Assembly (NCBI GenBank): GCA_947650285.1
Contig: CANTFL010001456.1
Span: 186,001 to 250,000, forward strand
DNA length: 64,000 nt
Direction: 5' to 3'
Source: Hyaloperonospora brassicae
Taxonomy: Eukaryota > Oomycota > Peronosporomycetes > Peronosporales > Peronosporaceae
The position numbers and the translations under genes were made by a program. Below the pieces are notes generated by a model. That model had not been told where the DNA came from and made no database searches. It saw only the letters and a list, made by a program, of their open reading frames with translations. Each line of letters starts with the position of its first letter. The stretch's first letter is position 1. Below, piece by piece: positions 25,416 to 36,344 of the stretch.

Positions 25416-26079
25416 TGGCCGCTTGCTTCAGCTCTCAACAAGGCGCCATCACTCTTCTTCAACACATCTCGTGTCGACTTTTGGATCGATTCTCGTTCTT
25501 TTGCCTCATATCACGATCCCGCCACAGCTTTGAGCGAGTCGGGGAGCAACAAATCTGGACCGGAAAGCTTACTGTTCGGGCATGACACATCGGCTGCTTC
25601 TTCGCTGAAGATCGTTGCAGCTGTCGATTGCCGCTACATTTAAGACTTATGCGGGACACAGCAGTGAACAGAGCGTTGAAGCACGTGTGGGTTTGGCGAT
25701 AACGACGGAAGTCAATCCGGCTGGTGGCAGAAGTCAATCGAACTTGCTGGTGACGATGCGGCACACGGCGTCGACCGTGGTGACGACGTCAGCTTCGAGA
25801 CTGAGCACTTCATCTACTGTCTTGGATATGATGAGATGACGCTGTCAAGACCAGATATAGAGCAAAGAACGCATAGCGTGTGTTTATGATTTTGATCGCT
25901 AGTCAAGAATGCAAAGCGGTGCAAGTGGAAAGCGGATGTATGGCAACATGTTGGGGCGGTATACATGGATAGCGTGATGGCTTGGTGAGTACGGCTTTAG
26001 TCGGAAGAAGTCGTAGTATCCTGAGTATGGTGTCGATGCGAGCGAGTGTTTGTGCAGGTATGTCCGCAGCATGTAGCTC

Positions 26080-26161
26080 GTCAGTTTGCCCGAGTGGTCT
26101 CAGGGGTTACGTTCAGGTCGTAATGTTTTCGAACGCGTGGGTTCAAATCCCACAGCTGACA
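26080..26161 (+). tRNA. tRNA-Leu(CAG), array unit 25
   Basis: tRNA consensus. Spacer has ACACATCGG and ACATTTAAGAC but GTGGCTGTGGCG, so markers are reassorted relative to unit 24. Confidence 0.95.
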
Positions 26162-26825
26162 TGGCCGCTTGCTTCAGCTCTCAACAAGGCGCCATCACTC
26201 TTCTTCAACACATCTCGTGTCGACTTTTGGATCGATTCTCGTTCTTTTGCCTCATATCACGATCCCGCCACAGCTTTGAGCGAGTCGGGGAGCAACAAAT
26301 CTGGACCGGAAAGCTTACTGTTCGGGCATGACACATCGGCTGCTTCTTCGCTGAAGATCGTTGCAGCTGTCGATTGCCGCTACATTTAAGACTTATGCGG
26401 GACACAGCAGTGAACAGAGCGTTGAAGCACGTGTGGCTGTGGCGATAACGACGGAAGTCAATCCGGCTGGTGGCAGAAGTCAATCGAACTTGCTGGTGAC
26501 GATGCGGCACACGGCGTCGACCGTGGTGACGACGTCAGCTCCGAGACTGAGCACTTCATCTACTGTCTTGGATATGATGAGATGACGCTGTCAAGACCAG
26601 ATATAGAGCAAAGAACGCATAGCGTGTGTTTATGATTTTGATCGCTAGTCAAGCATGCAAAGCGGTGCAAGTGGAAAGCGGATGTATGGCAACATGTTGG
26701 GGCGGTATACATGGATAGCGTGATGGCTTGGTGAGTACGGCTTTAGTCGGAAGAAGTCGTAGTATCCTGAGTATGGTGTCGATGCGAGCGAGTGTTTGTG
26801 CAGGTATGTCCGCAGCATGTAGCTC

Positions 26826-26907
26826 GTCAGTTTGCCCGAGTGGTCTCAGGGGTTACGTTCAGGTCGTAATGTTTTCGAACGCGTGGGTTCAAATCCCACA
26901 GCTGACA
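26826..26907 (+). tRNA. tRNA-Leu(CAG), array unit 26 (last)
   Basis: tRNA consensus. Upstream and proximal spacer are second-type (GTCGGAAGAAG, CGTTCTTTT). From about 27060 the spacer is first-type (CCGTTCGGG, GTGGAAGAAG, ACAAGACCCAATATAG). The array stops near 27367. Confidence 0.95.
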
Positions 26908-27367
26908 TGGCCGCTTGCTTCAGCTCTCAACAAGGCGCCATCACTCTTCTTCAACACATCTCGTGTCGACTTTTGGATCGATTCTCGTTCTTTTGCCTCA
27001 TATCACGATCCCGCCACAGCTTTGAGCGAGTCGGGGAGCAACAAATCTGGACCGGAAAGCTTACCGTTCGGGCATGACACTTCGGCTGCTTCTTCGCTGA
27101 AGATCGTTGCAGCTGTCGATTGCCGCTACATTCAAGACTTATGCGGGACACAGCAGTGAACAGAGCGTTGAAGCACGTGTGGCTGTGGCGATAACGACGG
27201 AAGTCAATCCGGCTGGTGGAAGAAGTCAATCGAACTTGCTGGTGAAGATGCGGCACAGACGTCGACCGTGGTGACGACGTCAGCTCCGAGACTGAGCACT
27301 TCATCTACTGTCTTGGATATGATGAGATGACGCTGACAAGACCCAATATAGAGCGAAGAACGCATAG

Positions 27368-29290
27368 TGTAGAATGACGATGGTTATTGTTAGCTTTGAT
27401 ATTTTTGAGACGGATTTCATCTAAATACAATGTTTTTGACAGGTACTTGATGGAGTTGTCTTAATATTAATATACTGATCGAAGGGAAGACTTTTTTGGT
27501 TCTTTGTCTAAATCGTTTGCACTTTGCGACATCGCGCCAAAGGCCCGTTGGAGTACAGATGAGACTAGGTTGATCAGATTGCTCAGAATCTCCTGATGGT
27601 GAGGTATTAGGCGTATCTCTCCAATAAAGAGCTTTAGCTTATTGTTTAGGTGGATTTATCCATCATTACATGTATGTTGCTAACAAATTATCTCAATTGA
27701 TGCAAAGTCATATTCGCCGATACATGCCTTTTTCTGCCAGGTACACATCCTTATTTACCGTCAGGGCTTGCATTCTCCTCGTTAGTCCGTACCCTATTCA
27801 ACTTCGGAAGCTCCACCTATTCCCACTTCATCTATTTCATTTATCGTGGTCGTGGCTACAACTATTTCGATTTGAACTATTGTGAATTCCGTGTATCTGT
27901 CGCCACAGTCTGACAAGTGTTTGGAATAGGCTTTATTCTCATAATCTTACATGACTTTTTTTATCTTCTGGGTAGCCATACCTCGTTGCTAGACCCATTT
28001 CGGCAAACGCAACACTTCAAGTTCTATATTACTGTCGGTGAGTAATATTAATTTACGACTTTCTGAGACTCCTGGCTCCGCTTGACTCGTAATCAAGTCT
28101 CATATAACGAATATTGTATCATTTTAGATGGTAGACATCGCTTCGTCTTGCTCTGAAAAAGGGTCAGATTTGTCAATTAAGAAAGCCAAGACCTAAAGCA
28201 ATAATTGAAAACGACTTGGCGCACAACAATCATTCTTTTTAATGCCTTATATTATGATAACTTGTCGTTCCTGAGTTTTCGTTTTCAATTCCATGAGTGC
28301 GGCAAGCCCGTTTTCGCTGGCGGTGTCCCATGCTACTATATCATCTGCACCTTCATTTCTTTAGTATGTCAACCCCCGGTACGTTGTATTGTTGCCGGTA
28401 TTTAACGTCGCATATAGTACTATCGTTGAGGATCCTTTGGCTACCTTATCGAGTGTACAACTTGTTTGATCGCCGAAGTAAAACGGATTTGTACGATCGG
28501 TTTTATAGCGATCTCAGAAATAGGGATTTATGTCTGCCTTCGTATTCTATTTTTCTAATAATTTGTTGGTGTTTGTGGAGGCGCGGGGATTTTTTATTCG
28601 CTAGGTTGCCTTTTCAGCAAACTTGAGGCGCAGAAATGCTTGACTATGTCATTTATTTGTTACTTGAAAGTGTAGTCAAGTGACATTTTGTGACAAAGCA
28701 GATCCCAACCGTGCGTGCGCTTAAGATCTTACCGAGTACTACAATAGGTTATACAGATTTTAGTAGCGAATAATATCTTTTCAGTCGCCCGTAGGAGGTA
28801 ATCAATCCTTTATATCCTTGATTAAGGAATCTAGCGTCTTGTTTATAAATGCCCATATTTTAATTCGAAAGATTGTGAACAGCAAGTTCTTGTCTTGAAC
28901 TAAAAGATCCCTAGTTTATGGTGGTGATAATTGATTCAGGTACAATAGAAACAGCAGAGAAAAGGAACAACTCTCTGGTCTCACTCGAGAATCTCTGAGG
29001 CGCTTTAAGAACATAAATATTGAATCTTGGAGTCGAGTGTAATGATTGGCAATAGCCCCTATTTTTATCTTAGGTATGGTGAAGAGGATTATGATATGAT
29101 AATTATAATATTGCCTGTACAGAGTACGCTTTTTATCATTAATTTTGGGATAGCGTTCTTCAATTGATTGCAAATATATGAGCCGTAGTCATAGAGACAC
29201 CGTAATTGTGAGAAAAGGTTGTGTGTAGCGTACTGAAGTTATGCAGGTGGTATTTCTTACTATAGAATTGACTATAGAATTGGTGAAACT
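27368..29290. other. AT-rich decayed stretch, no gene recognised
   Basis: Short frames only on both strands. Their codon content is irregular and no motif was recognised. The array was tested for interrupting the retroelement relic on its left, but protease or Gag pieces of that element were not recognisable here. Confidence 0.4.
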
Positions 29291-29490
29291 GACAAGGGGA
29301 GTCGGAGCACATCGATGTTGACAATTTAAGACTCGACGATAAAAGACATGACAGGTTGAGACGCGACGGGTGAGGCTTTGAAGAGTTAGCACTCGACATG
29401 ATAAGAATCGACGAGCCAAGCCACGACAAGTTTAGACCAGAATTGCCTAGAATCGACGACCCAAGCCGCGACAATAAAAAAAGACGATAA
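29291..29490. repeat. 15-bp minisatellite, GAC-initial units
   Basis: About 12 units with an exact 15-bp period and consensus near GAC-N6-AGACTC, for example GACAATTTAAGACTC, GACGATAAAAGACAT, GACAGGTTGAGACGC and GACGAGCCAAGCCAC. Because 15 is a multiple of three, the plus strand reads as a pentapeptide repeat D-x-x-R-x (DNLRL, DDKRH, DRLRR, DMIRI, DEPSH) with a single TGA in the fourth clear unit. It may be the relic of a repetitive coding or non-coding stretch. Confidence 0.65.
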
Positions 29491-29710
29491 GTTGTCCAAT
29501 TTACCGGATAGTAGTGTATAACGAAGGAGGGGGGCGATGTTGGATAACCACTCAAGATTCCTTTTGTAATCAGTAAGAAGGAGGAGGTGACTAATACAGA
29601 TCAGAATCTTCCAAGTCCAAGACACGTGTATAATTTTTAGGAAAGTTCTGCGTGGGCTAGATTATTCCTGGTATTTAGCCTCGAGGAGAAATGCTTGTAG
29701 AGGTTTCGGA

Positions 29711-30286
29711 TTGAAGCGCAAGGAGTTGAATTGGCCAAGGGTGGGTGTTACTCACTTACAGCTAAAGATAAGTCTCGTCGCTCGGCGAGACAGTGACCCA
29801 GTAGACGTCAACGCTCTATGTCTCGTTTCACGGCGATCCGGTGACCCAGTAGACGGCACCGCCAAAAGAATAGCGAAAGGCGAGCCAGTGACTCAATAGA
29901 CGGTACCGCTTTGAAGACTCGTCGAGCGATGATCCGGTGGATCTTTAACCAACGACACAGCAAGTCTTCCAGTCGGGCGTATACTACGCCCGGTGACCTG
30001 TGAAAGCGCGAAAATACCGACGTCTACCCGTTGGTAACAGGTCACAGGACTATAGGAACGGAAACCGCTGAGCTGAGGGAGTCTTCTGGAAAGGAGTGTG
30101 AGTGGTTGGAGGTACTCAGCTAGGCGAGAGCCACAACTAAGCCCGAAGGGGCGAACCGCAAAGGTAATTGACCCGAAGTACTAGCCCAACTGCGCCGGCT
30201 AGCTCGGCGATTGTTGTAAAGTTACGTTGAGACTGTATTTTCGCAGATATGAATAACTACAATAACACAATTGGTGCCGCGAACCA
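29711..30286 (+). mobile_element. LTR-like structured block ending at a PBS-like site
   Basis: This GC-richer island within AT-rich DNA has several perfect inverted repeats: GGGCGT-ATACT-ACGCCC at 29975-29991, and GTGACCTGT (29993-30001) pairing with ACAGGTCAC (30037-30045). It ends with AATAACACAA and then TTGGTGCCGCGAACCA at 30271-30286, which resembles a retroelement primer-binding site (TGGTGCC). I infer a decayed LTR end plus primer site. No second LTR was found. Confidence 0.4.
29774..29965. repeat. 48-bp tandem repeat, four units
   Basis: Units start at 29774, 29822, 29870 and 29918 with an exact 48-bp period. The shared core is GTGACCCAGTAGACG (units 1-2) or GTGACTCAATAGACG (unit 3); unit 4 diverges after GATCCGGTGG. 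The units lie in a frame that would give a 16-residue repeat (LVxRRxxDPVD) up to a stop near 29897. Confidence 0.75.
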
Positions 30287-33200
30287 GAACATGTATTTAA
30301 TAATCATGTGTAAAAGTTTACCTGTGTACCCGATCATAGGCTGATTTACTACACCTTTTTTAAACGGCCAAACTAGCCATGTTACTTTACTTTTCCTAGC
30401 TTTGGCAATCAGGGGAATTACAATTGACCACGGAAGCACCCGTATGACACGTAATTACGCACTCACATTCCAGATTGTCGTAATAATTTCTTTTAAGAAT
30501 GAAGTAAACACTTAATTCGTCATAGCTGTTGGTGCTGGCAAAGTCTCACAATTAATAGTTAATTTAGTCCTTTTTGAAGCAGAGAATATTAAGGTATGCA
30601 ATATTTTTTGTGCTTCTCATATCGTTTCGAAGTCATCTATTGAGTAATAGGTACGGCAATCACCAATATTTGGTCAGCATTGTTCTTTCATTGTGCTCTT
30701 GGTACTTTTATCCTTTTTAAAATTGATGTCTTTGAACCCATATACCCTAGAGCAGTAACATTCATTAACGCTCCTCTTTCTTGTCTTCACAGAGTGATAT
30801 CATACGTGATGCGATTGTTCCTATCGTTCGTTTACATATTGCAACACTTGTAAATATTTCGTTTTTCTTTCTCCTCATGTGATTGAAGGTAAGTCTCCAC
30901 ATAACAGGTTGGTCATCAACTTTCATTGAATTGCTCGTATTCCACCTGTTTGATTAAGTACCTCAGGTGTTTCTAATTGATTAATACTTCGAGAAGTACA
31001 TCACCATCTAGCATATCTTCGACTTCATGTAGCCTACCGAAATTGTCTAATATATATATTCGTTCCGATGAAATTTCTCCAATGAGATTTACCATACATG
31101 CCTCCTCCATTCCTATTACCACCGTGGCTGTCGACCATTTACTGTGTGCTGTCATACTTTTAATCAAAATCTATTATTGCCTACATCGCAAATTGAATAA
31201 CTTCCGTCAGGTTGTCCCATCTCGGGCGTAGAATGTTAGTCATGATCCTTGAGTAGAAATGACCATGTATCAATGCGCTAAATTCTATTATAATACAAGA
31301 CAAATTTGCATCATACATTTCTTTTCGCCTGAATTGGTCTCGTAATTGCATATTCAAAAAGCTTCTAGTTGCTGCGTCACCAATATTATTGTGGCCTGAT
31401 CAAAGAGTTGGTGATTTAGGTGAAGCGTGTCGCTGCTATCGTCTCGCCTTTAATGTCGTCGAACCACTCTGTCGATTGCATGAGATCAATCTTTCATTCT
31501 GCTATCGTGACCTGAGTTTATTCTCCCTAATTGGTTCCCCTTCGCTATCTGGACCGCTTTTTCTCGCTTTTTCCTATATTCACGACGCCAAATGGTCGAT
31601 TTTATCAATCAATTATCATGTTATCCCATTACATGGTATATTGAAATATCTGCATCATGAATTTTAGTAATAAGTTAACGTATCATCCATGCAAAAAGAC
31701 TAAAAGAGTCTCTTTACTCGTCCATGATCTTAAACTGCTGATGGCATGGGCCAAATGTCTGCTGCGTCTGCCCAGTCTGCCTAAAACACATCTGCCACAT
31801 GTATTCAGTCAATCTAATTTGTCTTCCTAACACTTCGCTCGTGTTGTCCGTTTGCCTAATTACAATAGCTGCACCTGTATATTGAGTTTGTCTGCATCAT
31901 ATCAACAATAATCCAAACACTACGATTATTAAGCTATTTTTCTTGACGAATGTGATCGGGGGAACCAGGCCACTAAAACCGTCATATTCGTACGCCTTTG
32001 CTACTTCCGATGATTTACTGGTCATTTATGATTTTGCCTATCACCAAGTCCATAAAAAATGGTTATAAAAATATAGTTACGTCGTCTATCTTCGTCGAAT
32101 TTATACGAGGATCATAACGAATTACATCGACACTAATTAGAATGGTCGTATTTAATACGACGTCCCTTTGTTAACATTTAGTGAGGTTGCCTTTTATCTT
32201 ACCCATATTACAGCTTTTACACGTTTTAACCGCTTTGTCACACCTGTGTATGTCCCTATTCCATATTGGGATGTCTTGAATATGTCGAGCATACTCACAA
32301 TGCAATGATAATTGCAATCTAAATCCGTCTCGTATAAATTTAACCGATTATATTGACTATCGTCGTTGGAATGCTAAGTAGCAGTTATGGCTTCGTCTAG
32401 CAGCTCGATTGTCTCTTGACGTCGACCTACATCGTAAAGTATCTTATTTATTAAATATGGATCCTGAAGTCATCATTCATGCAACTATGGTTCGCCTGTG
32501 CGTGGCCTTATCGAATATTACATATTCGATACGTCTGGAGGTCTGACCAATTCGTCTTTTCCTCATAAGCCGCTAATGCCGTTACTACATCTCACTTTGC
32601 AAAGCAAGTTCCTCAATCTCATTCGAACTCAGCATAATTATGTTTAGAGATATTGTCTTTTTTGCTCGAATGTAAATAAGATTTTCATACTTTGAGTAGT
32701 CGGTGCGTATTTGTAAGCTTTAATCGACGTCTAATTGCCCATCATCGGTTGACTCAAAATATAACGTTACGTTCAATATGTGTCTTTGAATGCGTCGCTC
32801 TTAGGTTGATGAACCAATCTCGATCGGCTAGCTATATGTCGTGTGGCCGCTGGAACTGCTGTTCTATTATTCAGAACCTAGTTAGCTTCCTCAAATGATG
32901 TTTCTGTATCCGGTATAACCTGCAGAAAATCGTAAAACAATATTGACTTAGTAATGACTGCACCGCTTTAGCGTTACGTACTTGGTAGATAAGGTGTTAG
33001 CTACTGCGCTGTAGCAGCGTACAATGAGTAAATTTGATAGGGAAAAGAAAAGTGTAAAGAAATTAACTGTTACGCGTTGTTTATACTTTTAGTGATTCAT
33101 GGTTACACGCAAATACCCCCAAGGAGTCACAGAGCGCGAACCTGTAGTCACTCGAAATGATAATGAGATAGTACTTTGTGATATATTTCCGCTTGAGTAC

Positions 33201-34989
33201 CTAGGCTTATACCAGCATCCTCGGCCAGGCATATAAGGGTAGATGAATGTTATCTTTACAACAATTTCAATCGACTATTATGGTAGCTTCCTCAATTTCT
33301 ACGCACAACTTCCATATATTTCATGCGTGTTGTTTTGGGGGACCCATCAACGAATGTGCAAAGCTACTACATGTCGTTAAGTAACGAATGCGATAATGGA
33401 CCGTAATGGACATTCAACGAGTGTTCGGAGAAGGTAAGATTAGAGCTCGCGCGCCGCTGATTCCATCGGTTGGAGTTGATGGACGCCTAGAGTAGCTGTG
33501 CAAATTCGATGTCTTCTTCGCCTCTATCTATACTTAATTTACGGTTCGAGGAGGCCATTATTACACCCTTTGGTAGAAAAATAACTTAGAATGCATAGTC
33601 GACTAAACATAGATAGGTCATAGGCGCATTTTGAGATCCAAACGGCATTCACATAATTCTACATGCACTAATAAGCAAACTTATGATAACATATGTCGGA
33701 AATTGTTTTGTTAGCGACATCGAGTAAGAAGTTTACTGATAGCAAAAAGCTCGGTCAGTAGATCGTCCACTAGCGACATGGATAAACATGCTGACGTTGA
33801 CTACACCGATCAAATTGAAAAGAATAAACAGGCGTTTATATACTACCTTTTATATTACAATTTACATTATTGAGGTAACATGGACTAGATGAAAGGATTC
33901 GAGTCTTGCCTCGCATGAAAATTACTTCCGAACCTTACATACTTCTTTCTATGACGGATTGGTACTATAAGTCCCTACTGTCGAGTGGGGTTATGCGCGA
34001 GGACGACAAAATTTACACAAAACCTTAACCATGATTTGGTAGTGTATTTACACATTGAGCAATGGTTTGATCGTTCTTCTCCAACAATTTTACCAAGCGA
34101 GCCTGTTTTGGCTGACCATACCTTGCTAAAATGTAAATTCTTACGCAGAGACTTATCTTAGCTGGTGTCCATTCGGTGAGGATTTGTAAAAATGCTATTT
34201 TATTAGCGCAGTCTACCATGTTTCGATTCCGGACTCGTGCTCAAAAGTGCAAAGCCCCGTAGACGTATTGATTACCAAACTATCCGGATGAACTTCGTTC
34301 AATACCGTACCGGCTCATAAGAGCCAAATATTAAGCTCATTCAAAGGGTCTTCAATCCTGTTGTCAAAAGATGTATGGAATGAGGATGCGTCATCGTATA
34401 TGCCTCCTTTTGTTTTTTAATTGGCTCATTCGACTCTAATAAACTAGCAGACACATCTAGCAAAGATAATTCGTCATCTTCTCTTGTAATGTTTTTATGA
34501 CCTCCTTCAGTTTTCTTCCATCACCACTGTTCTCGTGTATATCAATAGATCGAGAATCGGCATGATTAGATTTCGTTAAATAATCGTTGATCTCCCTTGA
34601 ATACCAACTAGGTTTTCAGGGAACTCTGCGTCCGTTCAAGTTTAGTACTGCTACCGCTGTCATATTTAGGATCATTCGTGATGGTCGAGCACAAATTACC
34701 GCTAACGATGGTATACAGGCGAATGATTCCGTGCGCTTGTGAGTGATCCTGCCGTTGCACTGCTCTATTTGTCAAATCGCCATTATCGGTACAGACCTAA
34801 TTTTTCATGCGATTATTAATTGATTAAAGCGCCTTCGTAGAATAACGTTCGAGTAACTTATATTTTTATGCATTAGAACGGACGAATCCATCATGTCGCG
34901 GCAGCACTCCATGCGACTGACATAAGACAATCGAAAAGTACGCAAATCAATTTGCCGTATCTTAGTTTTTTGTCTTCCTTGACTTCAAT
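30287..34989. other. Decayed AT-rich DNA, probably retroelement relics
   Basis: Nothing intact is visible. Short minus-strand frames (for example 30973-31167) are the length and texture of broken pol pieces but lack diagnostic motifs. No RNA gene seen. Confidence 0.4.
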
Positions 34990-36344
34990 TTGAGGCAGTT
35001 CTTGTTGAATGTGGTCGTGGCTAGGAGTGTTTGCAGCCATAAAATTCACATTTCATGAGTGAACCCATGACGTTATTTTCGCTGTAGCTTGATGAACCCG
35101 GATAATAGTAACTCGATACTATTGGAGGTTTAATGTCCACCAGTAGCGTCTCTTCCATGTCGGGCGTTCAATTTTCTTTGATGACCAATGACACAACAGC
35201 TTAAGAAAGTGTCTCAGCTGTCGAATGATTCTCATGATTGAATTTTATATGGGATAATGAAGTTTGTTCCGAGTATAATCTTAACATCTGCATGATGTCG
35301 CTTGATCCCCACTTCGTCCTGGTGCACCACGTATAATATAAGCTTTAATTTGAATGTGACGTGTAACGTAGTGATCTCTTAAAAATTGATGTTACCTTGT
35401 ACATCTATATTATTTTTAAACCTTCATCAGATCATTAGATACAGTCTTATCACGAGCTATGTTTGATTGCTGAAATGTCAGCTCCTAAGTCAAGTAAAGT
35501 CTTCGTTTATTCTTCATTCATTGCTTCCATTGTATGAGCCCTCAGCATCACTTGTAAGTCAATTCTCTTGTAAGAACACCATCCTGTTCGTTCACCCGGT
35601 AACAATTTATTAGCGTAGTTCGACCCAATAAATACCTTGTAGACATATCGATACCCCCTAGATTTTCTTCTTATCATTTGCGAGATTTCGTCATTTCTTC
35701 GCTCCATATGCACCCGTCTTGATCGTTACTTCGTCCCGTGCATTATATCTCGGCCAATACCTTTGCGAAACAAAGAAGGACTAGCTTTTTCTTTCACAGC
35801 TGGATCTGGCAATTGCGGCATTCTGTTGGTTCTGAACTAGTCTAAAGTGACGCCTGCTATTCGAAATAGCTCGACAAGTATAGCTCTTGGAGGCCTCTTA
35901 ACACGGCTATTATATCGACTGAATACTTGTTAAACTTGGTGATAACATCAATTCACTTAATCACACATATCACCCGTCGTGCAATTCCCTGCAAAACTTG
36001 TAGCGGCACCTTCTTAAGTGAGCGTCGCGGCTTGCGGCTCCGTAAGACCCACATGCTCACTGTTTTCTAGGGCTGTCATGTCGGTAGCGAATATTTACGT
36101 GCTCACGTTCGACAAACAGTTGTGCTAGTTGACCACTTGGTTGGTTTTGCTCTTGTTCTGGAGCAATAAATATCCTTGCTTTAACACTATTACCTAACGA
36201 ACAACTTATAAATTGATCGATCAAAAAATTCGCCCGCCTCACTCCTCTCCCCGTCTCAATATTGTCAAATTCATAATCCGACCCATAGCCAGTTATGTGG
36301 TCGGTGTCGCACTCTATCTCAGCAAAAGTCGTAGTGGTCCACAT
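34990..36344 (-). pseudogene. Decayed Ty3/gypsy Gag-protease region
   Basis: On the minus strand the frame at 35713-35507 ends with a stop and continues directly into TKTLLDLGADISAIKHS (about 35505-35455), a retropepsin active-site block in which the usual D-S/T-G-A reads D-L-G-A. About 170 bp further, another frame reads DVKIILGTNFIIPYKI (about 35290-35233), the ILGTDF-type strand that follows the flap in oomycete gypsy proteases. Stops and frame changes show it is dead. The ORF at 36344-36057 lies upstream in the right order to be Gag-derived, but has no motif of its own. Confidence 0.5.

Larger units (their letters stand above)
7816..27367 (+). repeat. Tandem array of 26 x ~745-bp units, each with tRNA-Leu(CAG)
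   Basis: The block is a head-to-tail tandem repeat with unit length 744-746 bp, judged from 26 successive tRNA starts (8191 to 26826). Each unit has one 82-nt tRNA-Leu(CAG) on the plus strand and about 663 bp of spacer. Units 1-18 are nearly identical. Units 19-25 share a second variant set (CGTTCTTTT for CGTCCTTTT; later GTGGCAGAAG, CTGTTCGGG, GGAAGAAGTC). Unit 26 is second-type on its left and first-type on its right. The open frames in the spacer are not taken as genes: in units 4 and 9 a one-base deletion (CCTTTGCC for CCTTTTGCC) shifts them, and they run straight through the tRNA. The first full spacer match begins near 7816 and the match ends near 27367. Confidence 0.96.

Noticed and set aside
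7816..27367. CRISPR-like or rDNA array
   Set aside because: Repeats are 745 bp with no unique spacers, and no 5S, 18S or 28S segment was recognised in the unit. The only RNA gene is tRNA-Leu.
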